A stretch of DNA of 64,000 bases from Cuneatibacter sp. NSJ-177 (GTDB lineage: Bacteria; Bacillota; Clostridia; Lachnospirales; Lachnospiraceae): positions 124,001 to 188,000 of the forward strand of contig NZ_JALIFO010000001.1 of NCBI RefSeq assembly GCF_022867805.1. Reading direction: 5' to 3'. The notes under the pieces were generated by a model that did no database searches, had not been told where the DNA came from, and worked only from the letters and a program-made list of their open reading frames with translations. A program made the position numbers and the translations under genes. Positions within the stretch are counted from its first letter, which is position 1, and each line of letters starts with the position of its first letter. Shown piece by piece: positions 53,705-61,020 of the stretch.

Positions 53705-55401
53705 AAATTGGCCTGCGGGTTAAGTTCGCGGCGTTTTTTCTGATCTTTGGCTGTGGGCTCGTGGCAGCCCTATCGGCTTTGATCAGCAATTTCACGGAGA
53801 CTTCGTTTATGAACCGGTATGCGGACAATCTCCTGCGCCTGATCCAGGTCGCGGAAGGGGTTCTCGATCTCACGCCGGAGGAGATCCGCCGGTATGGGGA
53901 GACCGGGCAGGAAGACGAGCGGTACCGGGAACTCCAGGACATGCTGAATGAGATCAAGACGGCGTCCCAGGTGGAATACCTTTATCTCATGTACTCGACA
54001 GGACCGGATTCCGCCATATACCTATTCGATGCGGCGACGCCGGAAGATGATCCAAATACCTTGGGGGTTCTGGGAGAAGAGGTCTTAGATTACCAGTACG
54101 ATTACCAGAAAAATCTGAGAAATACCTTTGAAACCGGAAAAGAGACGAAGAATCTGGATGTGACGACTTCGGAGGAGATGGGCCATCTGGCAAGCGCCTA
54201 TGTGCCGATTCTGGACGAGAGCGGAAAGGCTATTGCGGTGCTGGGAGCCGATGAATCCATGGATGAGATTTTAAAAGAGATCGAGGTCCAGCAGATGAGT
54301 ATTGTAAAAAAGGTGGCAATCGGGACCGGATGCAGCCTTTTGGTTCTGCTTTTGATCGTCCAGTGGTCGGTGATCCGCCCGGTGCGGAAACTGAAGCACG
54401 GAGTGGAGCGTCTGGCGGAAGGAGAACTCGGCGTCACCGTTGATGTGAGAAGCCGGGATGAAATCGGTGAAATTTCCCGTATTTTCAACCGGATGTCCCG
54501 GAACATCGAGGGGCATATCCGAGAGGTGGAAGATCTGAATCAGGGATACGACCGTTTTGTCCCCTCAAAACTGTTCCATCTGCTGCGCCGCTCCAGCGTC
54601 GTGGACGTCCGGCTGGGGGACCAGGTAAATACGGAAATCGCTGTGGCCGCCATGCAGATCGATGGGTTTGGCGAGCTCAGCAGAAGGCTTCCGGCCGGCC
54701 GGCTGTTTGCTTTTATCAATCATGTTCTGTCAGAGTGCATCCCGCCGGTGATGGAAAACGGCGGTGTGATCGAACGTTTTGAGAAAGCGGGCCTGCAGGC
54801 GTTCTACACGGAGTCGGTAAAGGAGGCTTTGACGGCGGCGGTTACGGTCCGTCAGAAGATCCTTGCCGCTTCCAAAGCGGATACGCTGGGCGCCGGGAAG
54901 AAAGTGGATATCACCATCGGGATTACCTATGGACCGGTCATGGTAGGAGTGGTCGGACAGGACCGGCGCATGGACAATATTACAATCTCCGAACAGACTG
55001 TCATCGCAGAGTATCTGCAAAGAATCGGCCCCAAGTATTTTTCCGGGATTTTGGTTACCGGCGCCGCAGCCCAGGCGGTGCCCGGCTTTGAGGACAATTA
55101 TCACAGCCGCTTTTTGGGCTTTCTGCGGGTGGAGGCCCTGAACCGGGCGGAGCGGATTTACGATGTCTTCGACGGGGATGAGGAGGAAATCCGTCATCAG
55201 AAGATGGTTACGAAGCGTACCTTTGAGAAGGGTGTGCGCCTATATTCAGCCGGGTTCTACTCGGATGCCAGGCGGGCGTTCATCGAGGTCCTGAAGCAGT
55301 TTAGAAAAGACGGCGCGGCCAGAGAGTATCTGTACCTCTGCAACCAGAAAGACAAAGACGAACCGGAGGAGGGAAAGATCTGTTATTTGGAGGTGTTGTA
55401 G
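53701..55401 (+). CDS. Cache-HAMP protein with degenerate class III nucleotide cyclase domain
   Basis: The 566-residue membrane protein has a helix (8-30), an extracytoplasmic Cache-like domain (about 35-195), a helix (about 200-222) and a HAMP linker (RPVRKLKHGVERLAEGELG). The C-terminal domain (about 305-480) has the adenylyl/guanylyl cyclase order: AAMQIDGFGELS, then FINHVLSECIP, IERFEKAGLQAFY and GITYGPVMVGVVG. Both metal-binding aspartates are lost: Gln319 replaces the first and Lys362 the second, and the Asn and Arg of the transition-state motif are changed in QTVIAEYLQ. It cannot be an ordinary cyclase. A receptor-like signalling role for the coupled MFS protein is inferred. Confidence 0.82.
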   Translation: MKIGLRVKFAAFFLIFGCGLVAALSALISNFTETSFMNRYADNLLRLIQVAEGVLDLTPEEIRRYGETGQEDERYRELQDMLNEIKTASQVEYLYLMYSTGPDSAIYLFDAATPEDDPNTLGVLGEEVLDYQYDYQKNLRNTFETGKETKNLDVTTSEEMGHLASAYVPILDESGKAIAVLGADESMDEILKEIEVQQMSIVKKVAIGTGCSLLVLLLIVQWSVIRPVRKLKHGVERLAEGELGVTVDVRSRDEIGEISRIFNRMSRNIEGHIREVEDLNQGYDRFVPSKLFHLLRRSSVVDVRLGDQVNTEIAVAAMQIDGFGELSRRLPAGRLFAFINHVLSECIPPVMENGGVIERFEKAGLQAFYTESVKEALTAAVTVRQKILAASKADTLGAGKKVDITIGITYGPVMVGVVGQDRRMDNITISEQTVIAEYLQRIGPKYFSGILVTGAAAQAVPGFEDNYHSRFLGFLRVEALNRAERIYDVFDGDEEEIRHQKMVTKRTFEKGVRLYSAGFYSDARRAFIEVLKQFRKDGAAREYLYLCNQKDKDEPEEGKICYLEVL

Positions 55402-55438
55402 GAGTCGGTGTTTCTGGATGGCCAGTCACATGAGCTCA

Positions 55439-56353
55439 CTATACCAGCCCGCTGTATTTCGGCAGCGGGTAATCCCATTCATAGTTCCGGCAGAGCTCCA
55501 TAAAACTCTTTAACGCCGGAGCTTGGTACTTGTTTTTATGAACGATCATCCGGTATTTCCTCCGGAAATCCATGCCTTCGATGAAAAAAGGGACGGCAAG
55601 CCCGCGTTCCAGCACCTGATTTACCATTCTTTGAGGCAGAACAGAGATACCAAGCCCTTGAATAACCGCATTGATCAGGGCTGTGGTGCTCATGGCTTCC
55701 CAGGCCGGGCGAAGGGAAAAACCGGCTTTCCCGGCCTCGCGCTCCAGCACTTCCCTGGTGCCGCTCCCCGGCTCCCGCAGGAGGAGACGCTGCTTTTGAA
55801 AGACTTCCTGAGAGATTCGCTCTCCAGAACAAAAAGGGCCGTGGGGCGAGCAGATTGCCACCAGGGAGTCCTCCATATATTCTTCACTGATCAGATTGGG
55901 GCTGTGTGTCAAGCCTTCCATCAGAACCAGGTCCAGTTCCCCTTTCACCAGCATCTGTTCCAGCTCATCAGACGGAGAGATCCGGGCCTGGAGGTCGATC
56001 CCAGGGTGGGTATGGGCAAAGGCTCTGGCATAGCATGGAAGAAATTGGGAGCCGATTGTGATGCTGGCGCCGATTCGGAGGACTCCGGCGCTGTCCCAGT
56101 TTTTCAGGTCATCTTCCAGATCGGAAAATAGCCCGTCGATATGGACCGCATATTCCCGGAAGCGCTTGCCTGCTTCGGTCAGGACGAGGCGGCGGGAAAC
56201 CCGCTCAAACAAGGGAACACCGTAATACTCCTCCAATTCCCGGACCGCAAGGCTGACCGCAGGCTGGGCCAGAAACAGTTTCTCCGCAGCACGGGTCATA
56301 TTTTGATCGTTTTCACAGACTGCCAAAAAAATTCGAATGTGGCGAAGCGTCAT
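55439..56353 (-). CDS. LysR family transcriptional regulator
   Basis: The 304-residue protein has an N-terminal winged helix (MTLRHIRIFLAVCENDQNMT, AEKLFLAQPAVSLAVRELEE) and a LysR substrate-binding domain (about 90-295). It is divergent from the chromate transporter genes, with 172 nt between them, so regulation of chrA and its own gene is expected. GGGAGG precedes the ATG. A perfect AT-rich inverted repeat in the gap is a good operator candidate. The effector is unknown. Confidence 0.94.
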   Translation of the reverse strand: MTLRHIRIFLAVCENDQNMTRAAEKLFLAQPAVSLAVRELEEYYGVPLFERVSRRLVLTEAGKRFREYAVHIDGLFSDLEDDLKNWDSAGVLRIGASITIGSQFLPCYARAFAHTHPGIDLQARISPSDELEQMLVKGELDLVLMEGLTHSPNLISEEYMEDSLVAICSPHGPFCSGERISQEVFQKQRLLLREPGSGTREVLEREAGKAGFSLRPAWEAMSTTALINAVIQGLGISVLPQRMVNQVLERGLAVPFFIEGMDFRRKYRMIVHKNKYQAPALKSFMELCRNYEWDYPLPKYSGLV

Positions 56354-56372
56354 CGTTCCTCCCTATCATAAG

Positions 56373-56409
56373 AAAAATAATATGGTCACAATAAAATTAT
56401 ATTATTTTT
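56373..56409. promoter_or_regulatory. 11-bp inverted repeat, candidate LysR operator, next to a chrA promoter
   Basis: AAAAATAATAT (56373-56383) and ATATTATTTTT (56399-56409) are perfect inverted repeats with a 15-nt spacer in the LysR-chrA gap. A TTTTCA hexamer (56406-56411) and TATACT (56429-56434), 17 nt apart, form a plausible chrA promoter overlapping the right arm. Confidence 0.6.
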
Positions 56410-56525
56410 CATATGAAATTGCAAGTGGTATACTAAAACAGAAAAAGGAATCGGGCCGGAAAATACCAGATTCTATTTCTGGAGGATTCATAAAAAGAGA
56501 GTAGGAACCGAAAGGGGAACGGGAC

Positions 56526-57101
56526 GTGGAAACCAAGAAAAAGTATGGGAAGTTATTTCTTTCGACGTTTCAGCTCAGCGCCTTTACTTTTGGCGGGGGC
56601 TTCGTGATCATTCCGCTGATGCGGAAAAAATTTGTAGACCAGCTTCACTGGATTGAGGAAGACGAAATGATGGACCTGACGGCGATTGCCCAGTCTTCTC
56701 CGGGGGCAATTGCCGTAAATGCGTCAATTCTGGTAGGGTACCGGGTCGCCGGAATTACCGGAGCCCTGGTCACGGTCTGCGGCACCATCTTGCCGCCGTT
56801 GATCATTATTTCTATTATTTCTTTCTTTTATGCGGCGTTCCGGGACAATGCCGTGGTGAACATGGTGATGATGGGAATGCAGGCAGGCGTGGCGGCCGTG
56901 ATCTGTGATGTGGTGATCACCCTGGGAGGCAATGTGCTGAAAAATGGAAAATGGGTGGCTGGCGTGATGCTGGCGGCGGTGTTTGTAGCCGTGAGGGTGT
57001 TCCAAGTCAATATCATCCTGATTATTTTGATCTGCGGCCTGATCGGGGCCGGTATGACCTGGTGGAAGCTGAACCGGAAGAAGGGGGAGGAAAAGGCATG
57101 A
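56526..57101 (+). CDS. chromate transporter, short-chain subunit 1
   Basis: The 191-residue membrane protein of the CHR family is one half of the usual fused ChrA. FLSTFQLSAFTFGGGFVIIPLM at residues 11-32 (in part) and AIAQSSPGAIAVNASILVGYR (in part) are the diagnostic conserved regions. Five to six hydrophobic helices follow. Members export chromate or related oxyanions and some act on other substrates. Its stop overlaps the next gene's ATG (ATGA at 57098), and the two halves are presumably a heterodimer, as with the paired short CHR genes of Bacillus. Confidence 0.92.
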   Translation: METKKKYGKLFLSTFQLSAFTFGGGFVIIPLMRKKFVDQLHWIEEDEMMDLTAIAQSSPGAIAVNASILVGYRVAGITGALVTVCGTILPPLIIISIISFFYAAFRDNAVVNMVMMGMQAGVAAVICDVVITLGGNVLKNGKWVAGVMLAAVFVAVRVFQVNIILIILICGLIGAGMTWWKLNRKKGEEKA

Positions 57102-57676
57102 TTTATCTCAGTTTGTTTTGGAGCTTTTTCCAGATCGGTTTGTTTAGTATCGGCGGCGGATATGCGGCGATGCCGCTGATTCAGCATCAGGTTACGGAAC
57201 TGCATTCCTGGCTGACCATGACCCAGTTTGCAGATATTATCACCATTGCGGAGATGACGCCGGGACCCATCGCCATCAACTCCGCCACTTTTGTAGGCAC
57301 CCAGGTAGCCGGGTTGCCGGGAGCCATCGTAGCCACTCTGGGCTGCGTGTTCCCTTCCTGCGTGATCGTGATGCTGCTGGCCTGGGTCTATTACCGCTAC
57401 CGGAAACTGTCCATGGTCCAAGGCGTTCTGAACGGCCTGCGGCCTGCCGTGGTGGCGATGATTGCCTCGGCCGGGCTTTCCATACTGATTTTGGCTTTTT
57501 GGGACGGGAACTTTTCTTTCGCCGGCTTGGCGGACACGGATTGGATCGCTGTTGTCATCTTTGCCGCCGGCTTCTTTGTCCTGCGGAAGTGGAAGCCGAA
57601 TCCGATTTACGTTATGGCCGGAGCCGGAGCGCTCGGCGTGTTGGCGTATTCCTTACTGGGAGGAGGAATTAAATGA
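57098..57676 (+). CDS. chromate transporter, short-chain subunit 2
   Basis: The 192-residue partner half has SFFQIGLFSIGGGYAAMPLI and ITIAEMTPGPIAINSATFVG, the same two CHR signatures as subunit 1, with its own membrane helices. I begin at 57098, where ATGA couples it to subunit 1 and AGGAAAAGG lies upstream; an apparent longer frame upstream lies inside subunit 1. Its own stop overlaps the next ATG (57673), so three genes are translationally coupled. Confidence 0.92.
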   Translation: MIYLSLFWSFFQIGLFSIGGGYAAMPLIQHQVTELHSWLTMTQFADIITIAEMTPGPIAINSATFVGTQVAGLPGAIVATLGCVFPSCVIVMLLAWVYYRYRKLSMVQGVLNGLRPAVVAMIASAGLSILILAFWDGNFSFAGLADTDWIAVVIFAAGFFVLRKWKPNPIYVMAGAGALGVLAYSLLGGGIK

Positions 57677-58194
57677 AACGATATTTTATGAAATCCAGAA
57701 TTCTTTCTGACGCGGAGCAGGATCAGCCATTGGCCACTTTGAACGGAAACTTTTGGGGGCCGGAGGTAAAAATACAACTTTGCGGGGAAATGACGCAGTT
57801 TTCCGCCGGGATCCTGGAATCCGCAAAACCGGATTTTGAGGAAGAGCGGAAATACTGGTTTCGGGATGAGGAAGGGCAGATTCTCTGGGAAGGAACACCC
57901 CTCTGCGCGGAGGAGGGGGAGCCCGAAAGTCAGGAGTGGCCGGCAAATCGGATTCCCAGAGTCGACCGGGTCCGGATCGAAGGCGGCGGGGAGAGGTATC
58001 TGCTTTTGATGAAGAACAGCCAGAATTTCCGGCTGGAGGATCCGGACGGCGAAGTAGTGCTCCAGATCCTGCACCGGGGGATCTCCGGCGGCTGGGATAT
58101 CGAGACGGAGAGGGAATGGGCTGCCGGCTGGATCTGCGGGATTTTCCTTTTCAGCCGGTATCTGGAAAAGGAAAACGAGTTTTCTGTGATCTGA
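57673..58194 (+). CDS. LURP-one-like (tubby C-terminal type) small protein
   Basis: The 173-residue protein is beta-strand rich: RYFMKSRILSDAEQDQPLA, then GNFWGPEVKIQLCGEM, RYLLLMKNSQNFRLEDPDGE, and a single hydrophobic region near the end (WAAGWICGIFLFSRYL). The pattern fits LURP-one-related proteins, which adopt the tubby-like barrel and bind membranes or lipids. The family call is moderate. It is coupled to the chromate transporter genes by an ATGA overlap. A terminator follows 70 nt later. Confidence 0.6.
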   Translation: MKRYFMKSRILSDAEQDQPLATLNGNFWGPEVKIQLCGEMTQFSAGILESAKPDFEEERKYWFRDEEGQILWEGTPLCAEEGEPESQEWPANRIPRVDRVRIEGGGERYLLLMKNSQNFRLEDPDGEVVLQILHRGISGGWDIETEREWAAGWICGIFLFSRYLEKENEFSVI

Positions 58195-58266
58195 GAATAT
58201 GCAGTGGCGATCTTGCCTGCTGCTGATAGGCGGTGATCGCGCACGTTTTTGTTATTGTGAATCCGG

Positions 58267-58308
58267 CTCCTGCTCGATGCTTTCATGCAAAAAGGGCAGG
58301 AGTTTTTT
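58267..58308 (+). terminator. intrinsic terminator of the chrA-chrA-LURP unit
   Basis: CTCCTGC (58267-58273) pairs with GCAGGAG (58296-58302), followed directly by TTTTTT (58303-58308). It is the clearest rho-independent terminator in the window. Confidence 0.8.
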
Positions 58309-58318
58309 GTTTTGGCAG

Positions 58319-58360
58319 TTGATGGGAAAACTCGGATCTGTTATAATTGGTAGTACCAAT
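58319..58360 (+). promoter_or_regulatory. sigma-A promoter with FadR-type operator palindrome
   Basis: TTGATG (58319-58324), 17 nt, then TATAAT (58342-58347). Overlapping its end, ATTGGTA-G-TACCAAT (58346-58360) is a perfect 15-bp palindrome. It contains TGGTAGTACCA, matching the TGGTnnnACCA type bound by FadR-subfamily GntR proteins. The GntR gene downstream is the likely regulator, acting on this whole unit including itself. Confidence 0.75.
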
Positions 58361-58377
58361 GACAAAAGAGGCGCGTT

Positions 58378-58803
58378 ATGAGATTGATCAAACAATGCAG
58401 TATTATTTTTACCATATCTTTTTTGGGGGAATTCCTCCACGAATTCATTCCCCTTCCGATTCCAGCCAGTATCTATGGCCTGATTTTGATGTTTCTGGCT
58501 TTGCATTTTCGGATCGTTGGCATGGGCGTGTCGGAGGAGCTGGGCGGATTCGTGACCTTAACGGTTGCGGTGATCATCATCAGTGGTGTACTGGGCAATG
58601 TTTTTGCTCCGGCGGTCTGCCGCTTGTTTCGGATTAAAGAACCCATTGCAAAGGGGATTGCCATCGGTTCCGCTTCCCATGCCATCGGCACGGCAAAGGC
58701 CATGGAGATGGGAGAGGTGGAAGGCGCCATGAGCAGCCTTTCCATTGCGGTATCCGGCCTGCTGACGGTGATCGGGGCCTCCATCTTTGCATCGTTTATT
58801 TAA
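58378..58803 (+). CDS. LrgA/LrgB hybrid membrane protein (in-frame fusion with internal deletion)
   Basis: The 141-residue protein joins two families. Residues 1-46 read as LrgA/CidA (KQCSIIFTISFLGEFLHEFI, PLPIPASIYGLILMFLALHF). From about residue 50 onward it is the C-terminal half of LrgB/CidB (EELGGFVTLTVAVIIISGVL, then GNVFAPAVCRLFRIKEPIAK, GIAIGSASHAIGTAKAMEMG and EVEGAMSSLSIAVSG). Normal neighbours lrgA and lrgB are about 120-150 and 230 codons. A deletion from within lrgA into lrgB that kept the frame explains this. The frame is intact, with a promoter and operator upstream, so the hybrid may still be made. Holin-like or metabolite transport activity is uncertain. Confidence 0.75.
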   Translation: MRLIKQCSIIFTISFLGEFLHEFIPLPIPASIYGLILMFLALHFRIVGMGVSEELGGFVTLTVAVIIISGVLGNVFAPAVCRLFRIKEPIAKGIAIGSASHAIGTAKAMEMGEVEGAMSSLSIAVSGLLTVIGASIFASFI

Positions 58804-58814
58804 AGGAGGGACAT

Positions 58815-59492
58815 ATGGAACACGGCAGCCGTGAATTTCAAAAAGCAATCGACTATCTGTGCCGGGAAATACAAAATGACTCTATTCAGGCCGGCGGGCG
58901 GCTGCCTGCGGAGCGTGTGATTGCGGAAGAACTGCAAATCAGCCGGAATTCCACAAGAGAGGCGCTGAGAAGCCTGGAACATATGGGGATTATTGAAAGC
59001 GTTCGGGGCTCCGGAAATTATTTTACCGGCAATATCTCCAAAAGTTTTTCCGAGATGATCCGCCTGCTGATCCTGGTCAAACTGGTAACGGAGGCGGAGA
59101 TCTGTGACTTCCGCCGCACCATGGACCAATCGGTCTGCCTGTCCATAATCAGGCGAGGGGATTTTGACTTGTCAGAGGTGGAGCGTGTTCTTTCGGAGAA
59201 GACAGAGACGGTCGAGGAAGAGATCGAAAAAGATCACCGGTTCCATGATCTGCTGACGCAGGTTTCAGACAACCGGTTTTGGATCGAGCTGATGAATGCT
59301 GTCTGCGATGTTTACCGGGAATGGATCGATATCATTCTTCGCCGCGCCGAGAGGGAGACAAAAGAAAAGTTTCATGCTGCGCACGGCAAGATCCTGGCTG
59401 CGCTGAAAGACAAAGATTTTCCCAGGTGCGCCGAGGCCATAGACGAACATTACGATATCATCGACCAGGCGTTCAAACAGGCGGAGGTCTAA
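58815..59492 (+). CDS. GntR family regulator, FadR subfamily (FCD domain)
   Basis: The 225-residue protein has an N-terminal winged helix (IQAGGRLPAERVIAEELQIS, RNSTREALRSLEHMGIIES) and an all-helical FCD ligand-binding domain (about 80-220). In the latter, FRRTMDQ, HRFHDLL and AAHGKILAALK supply likely metal-binding histidines and an Asp. Such regulators usually sense small organic acids. It lies 11 nt after the lrgA/B hybrid, which its operator palindrome precedes. AAAGGAGGG precedes the ATG. The final codons end 123 nt before the ROK gene. Confidence 0.93.
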   Translation: MEHGSREFQKAIDYLCREIQNDSIQAGGRLPAERVIAEELQISRNSTREALRSLEHMGIIESVRGSGNYFTGNISKSFSEMIRLLILVKLVTEAEICDFRRTMDQSVCLSIIRRGDFDLSEVERVLSEKTETVEEEIEKDHRFHDLLTQVSDNRFWIELMNAVCDVYREWIDIILRRAERETKEKFHAAHGKILAALKDKDFPRCAEAIDEHYDIIDQAFKQAEV

Positions 59493-59581
59493 ATTGCGCT
59501 GGATTTTCTACGCAATTTGTGGTAAGATCCAAGCAGACGGAGGTTCGCCCGCGAGTATTCCAAGCAATACAGCGTGGAACC

Positions 59582-59605
59582 TTATAGTAAAAATATTTGA
59601 TTAAG
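59582..59605 (+). promoter_or_regulatory. ROK operator-like site upstream of the ROK gene
   Basis: ATAGTAAAAATATTTGATTA here matches the two AGTAAAAAT-type sites found before the sulfatase gene. It directly abuts the ribosome site GGGAGG of the ROK gene, which suggests autoregulation. Confidence 0.6.
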
Positions 59606-59615
59606 GGAGGCAATC

Positions 59616-60818
59616 ATGGCAAAGGGGCGCTGGAATGAGAAGGGGACCTTCGATTGGATGAAAACCCTGAATGTGGAGAATGTCTATTTTAAAATTCTGC
59701 GGGAACACCCGATTTCCCGGATTCGGATTTCCCAGGAGACCGGGTTGAATAAGATGACGGTGACCAACAGTGTCAAGACACTTCTGGAACAGGATATTGT
59801 CTGCGAGATCGAGCAGGAGGAGAGCAGCGTCGGCCGCCCGCCGATTTTGCTGGACTTAAATCCGGCGCTGGGAGTTTTGATCGGAATTGAGATCAATATT
59901 CTGGGCTGCAAGATTTTGGTGACGGATCTGAGCGGAAAAATTCTGCATCAAATAATTGAGGAAACTCTGGGCTGGAATCCCAAAAATCTGGTGGAAAAGG
60001 TTGCGGAGATGGTCCGAACGTATCAAAGCGATTACCGCCACTGGAAGCGGGGCGTGATCGGCGTGGGCATCGCCCTTCCCGGCAACTATAATCACAACAC
60101 CGGCGTGGTGGAGTATATTTCGACGATGCACGATTGGGATGGGTTTGCCATCCAAGCTGCTTTCCAGGATGCAATCCCGGACGTGCCGGTCTTTTTCCAG
60201 AATGCCGGGCGCGCCGGGGCCAAGGGAGAGATTGATTTCGGCGCTGCGGCTCTGGAGGCGGATATGGCTTATGTCCACGGCGCCATGGGATTGACGCTTT
60301 CCATGTATTCCAGCCAGGGGATTCATGTGGGGGATAAAGGTTTTACCGGGCGGTTCGGGCATATTATCATTGATGTCAACGGGCGGCTCTGCCTGTGCGG
60401 AAATAAGGGCTGTCTGGAAATGTATGCCTCCGTAGGTTCTTTGGCCCGCGCCCTGTATCCTGGGGAAGACATCGGCCTGAAACAGGTGGAAAATCTGCTC
60501 AGGCGGAAGGAGCAAGGAGAGGAGCGGCTGGAAAAAGAGCTGGAAGAATTGGTAACCTATCTGGCCGTAGGCATCGCCAATATTGTAAATTGTTTTAATC
60601 CGGAACGGGTCTGCATCGGCAACTATCTGGGGATGCTGCTGAAAGGAAAGGAAGAGCCTCTCAATACGGCGGTGAACCGGCTCACCTTGGAGCATCTGCG
60701 AAGCGATAACCGGATTTTTATTTCCGCCTTGGATCAGTGGGGAGCCGCTTTCGGCTGTATTTCCAGCGTGCGGAACCATCTGCTTGGTTTGACAGAATCA
60801 TGGGAAGCGGACGGATGA
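59616..60818 (+). CDS. ROK family transcriptional regulator
   Basis: The 400-residue protein has an N-terminal winged helix-turn-helix (ISRIRISQETGLNKMTVTNS, cited in part; residues 28-47) and a ROK sugar-kinase-like domain (about 80-390). The zinc motif CLCGNKGC with a following Glu is present, as in NagC/XylR-type proteins. IGIEINILGCKILVTDLSG (in part) is the ATPase-like phosphate-binding strand. Such regulators respond to sugars or sugar derivatives. Three AGTAAAAAT-type sites (before itself and before the sulfatase gene) are its likely targets. The gene is followed by a new promoter for the sulfatase operon. Confidence 0.92.
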   Translation: MAKGRWNEKGTFDWMKTLNVENVYFKILREHPISRIRISQETGLNKMTVTNSVKTLLEQDIVCEIEQEESSVGRPPILLDLNPALGVLIGIEINILGCKILVTDLSGKILHQIIEETLGWNPKNLVEKVAEMVRTYQSDYRHWKRGVIGVGIALPGNYNHNTGVVEYISTMHDWDGFAIQAAFQDAIPDVPVFFQNAGRAGAKGEIDFGAAALEADMAYVHGAMGLTLSMYSSQGIHVGDKGFTGRFGHIIIDVNGRLCLCGNKGCLEMYASVGSLARALYPGEDIGLKQVENLLRRKEQGEERLEKELEELVTYLAVGIANIVNCFNPERVCIGNYLGMLLKGKEEPLNTAVNRLTLEHLRSDNRIFISALDQWGAAFGCISSVRNHLLGLTESWEADG

Positions 60819-60872
60819 GGCAGGGCAGAAGAAATGTTTCAGAGAATATACCGCAGGCGGATCAGAAAATGC

Positions 60873-60927
60873 TTGACAAATCAGAAATATATGGTATATT
60901 ACAATTAGTAAAAATAATTTATCAAAA
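60873..60927 (+). promoter_or_regulatory. sulfatase-tct promoter with ROK operator
   Basis: TTGACA (60873-60878) and TATATT (60895-60900), 16 nt apart, form a strong sigma-A promoter. Immediately after it, TTAGTAAAAATAATTTATCA (60905-60924) matches the operator motif, positioned to block transcription. Confidence 0.7.
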
Positions 60928-60942
60928 CCGCAGGGTCTGGTG

Positions 60943-60971
60943 AATCTGCATTGAAATTTAACATGCAGATT
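60943..60971 (+). other. 9-bp hairpin in the sulfatase leader
   Basis: AATCTGCAT (60943-60951) and ATGCAGATT (60963-60971) are perfect inverted repeats with an 11-nt loop, followed by a pyrimidine run (TCCTTTTCCC). It lies between the two operator sites and may be an attenuator or a leader stem. Confidence 0.5.
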
Positions 60972-60984
60972 TCCTTTTCCCTCA

Positions 60985-61007
60985 TTAGTAAAAATGTTTT
61001 ACGAAAA
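60985..61007 (+). promoter_or_regulatory. second ROK operator in the sulfatase leader
   Basis: TTAGTAAAAATGTTTTACGA begins at 60985 and contains the perfect palindrome GTAAAA-ATG-TTTTAC (60988-61002). It is the best version of the motif and touches the sulfatase ribosome site, GAGGAGG. Confidence 0.65.
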
Positions 61008-61020
61008 GAGGAGGAATGAT

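Noticed and set aside
53701-55401. Active adenylate/guanylate cyclase
   Set aside because: Both metal-binding aspartates and the transition-state residues are replaced.
56951-57097. Longer chromate transporter subunit 2 starting at 56951
   Set aside because: That stretch lies inside subunit 1 in another frame and reads as non-family residues; ATGA coupling at 57098 marks the start.
60994-61020. Sulfatase start at 60994
   Set aside because: It falls within the operator palindrome and lacks a ribosome site; the ATG at 61021 has GAGGAGG.
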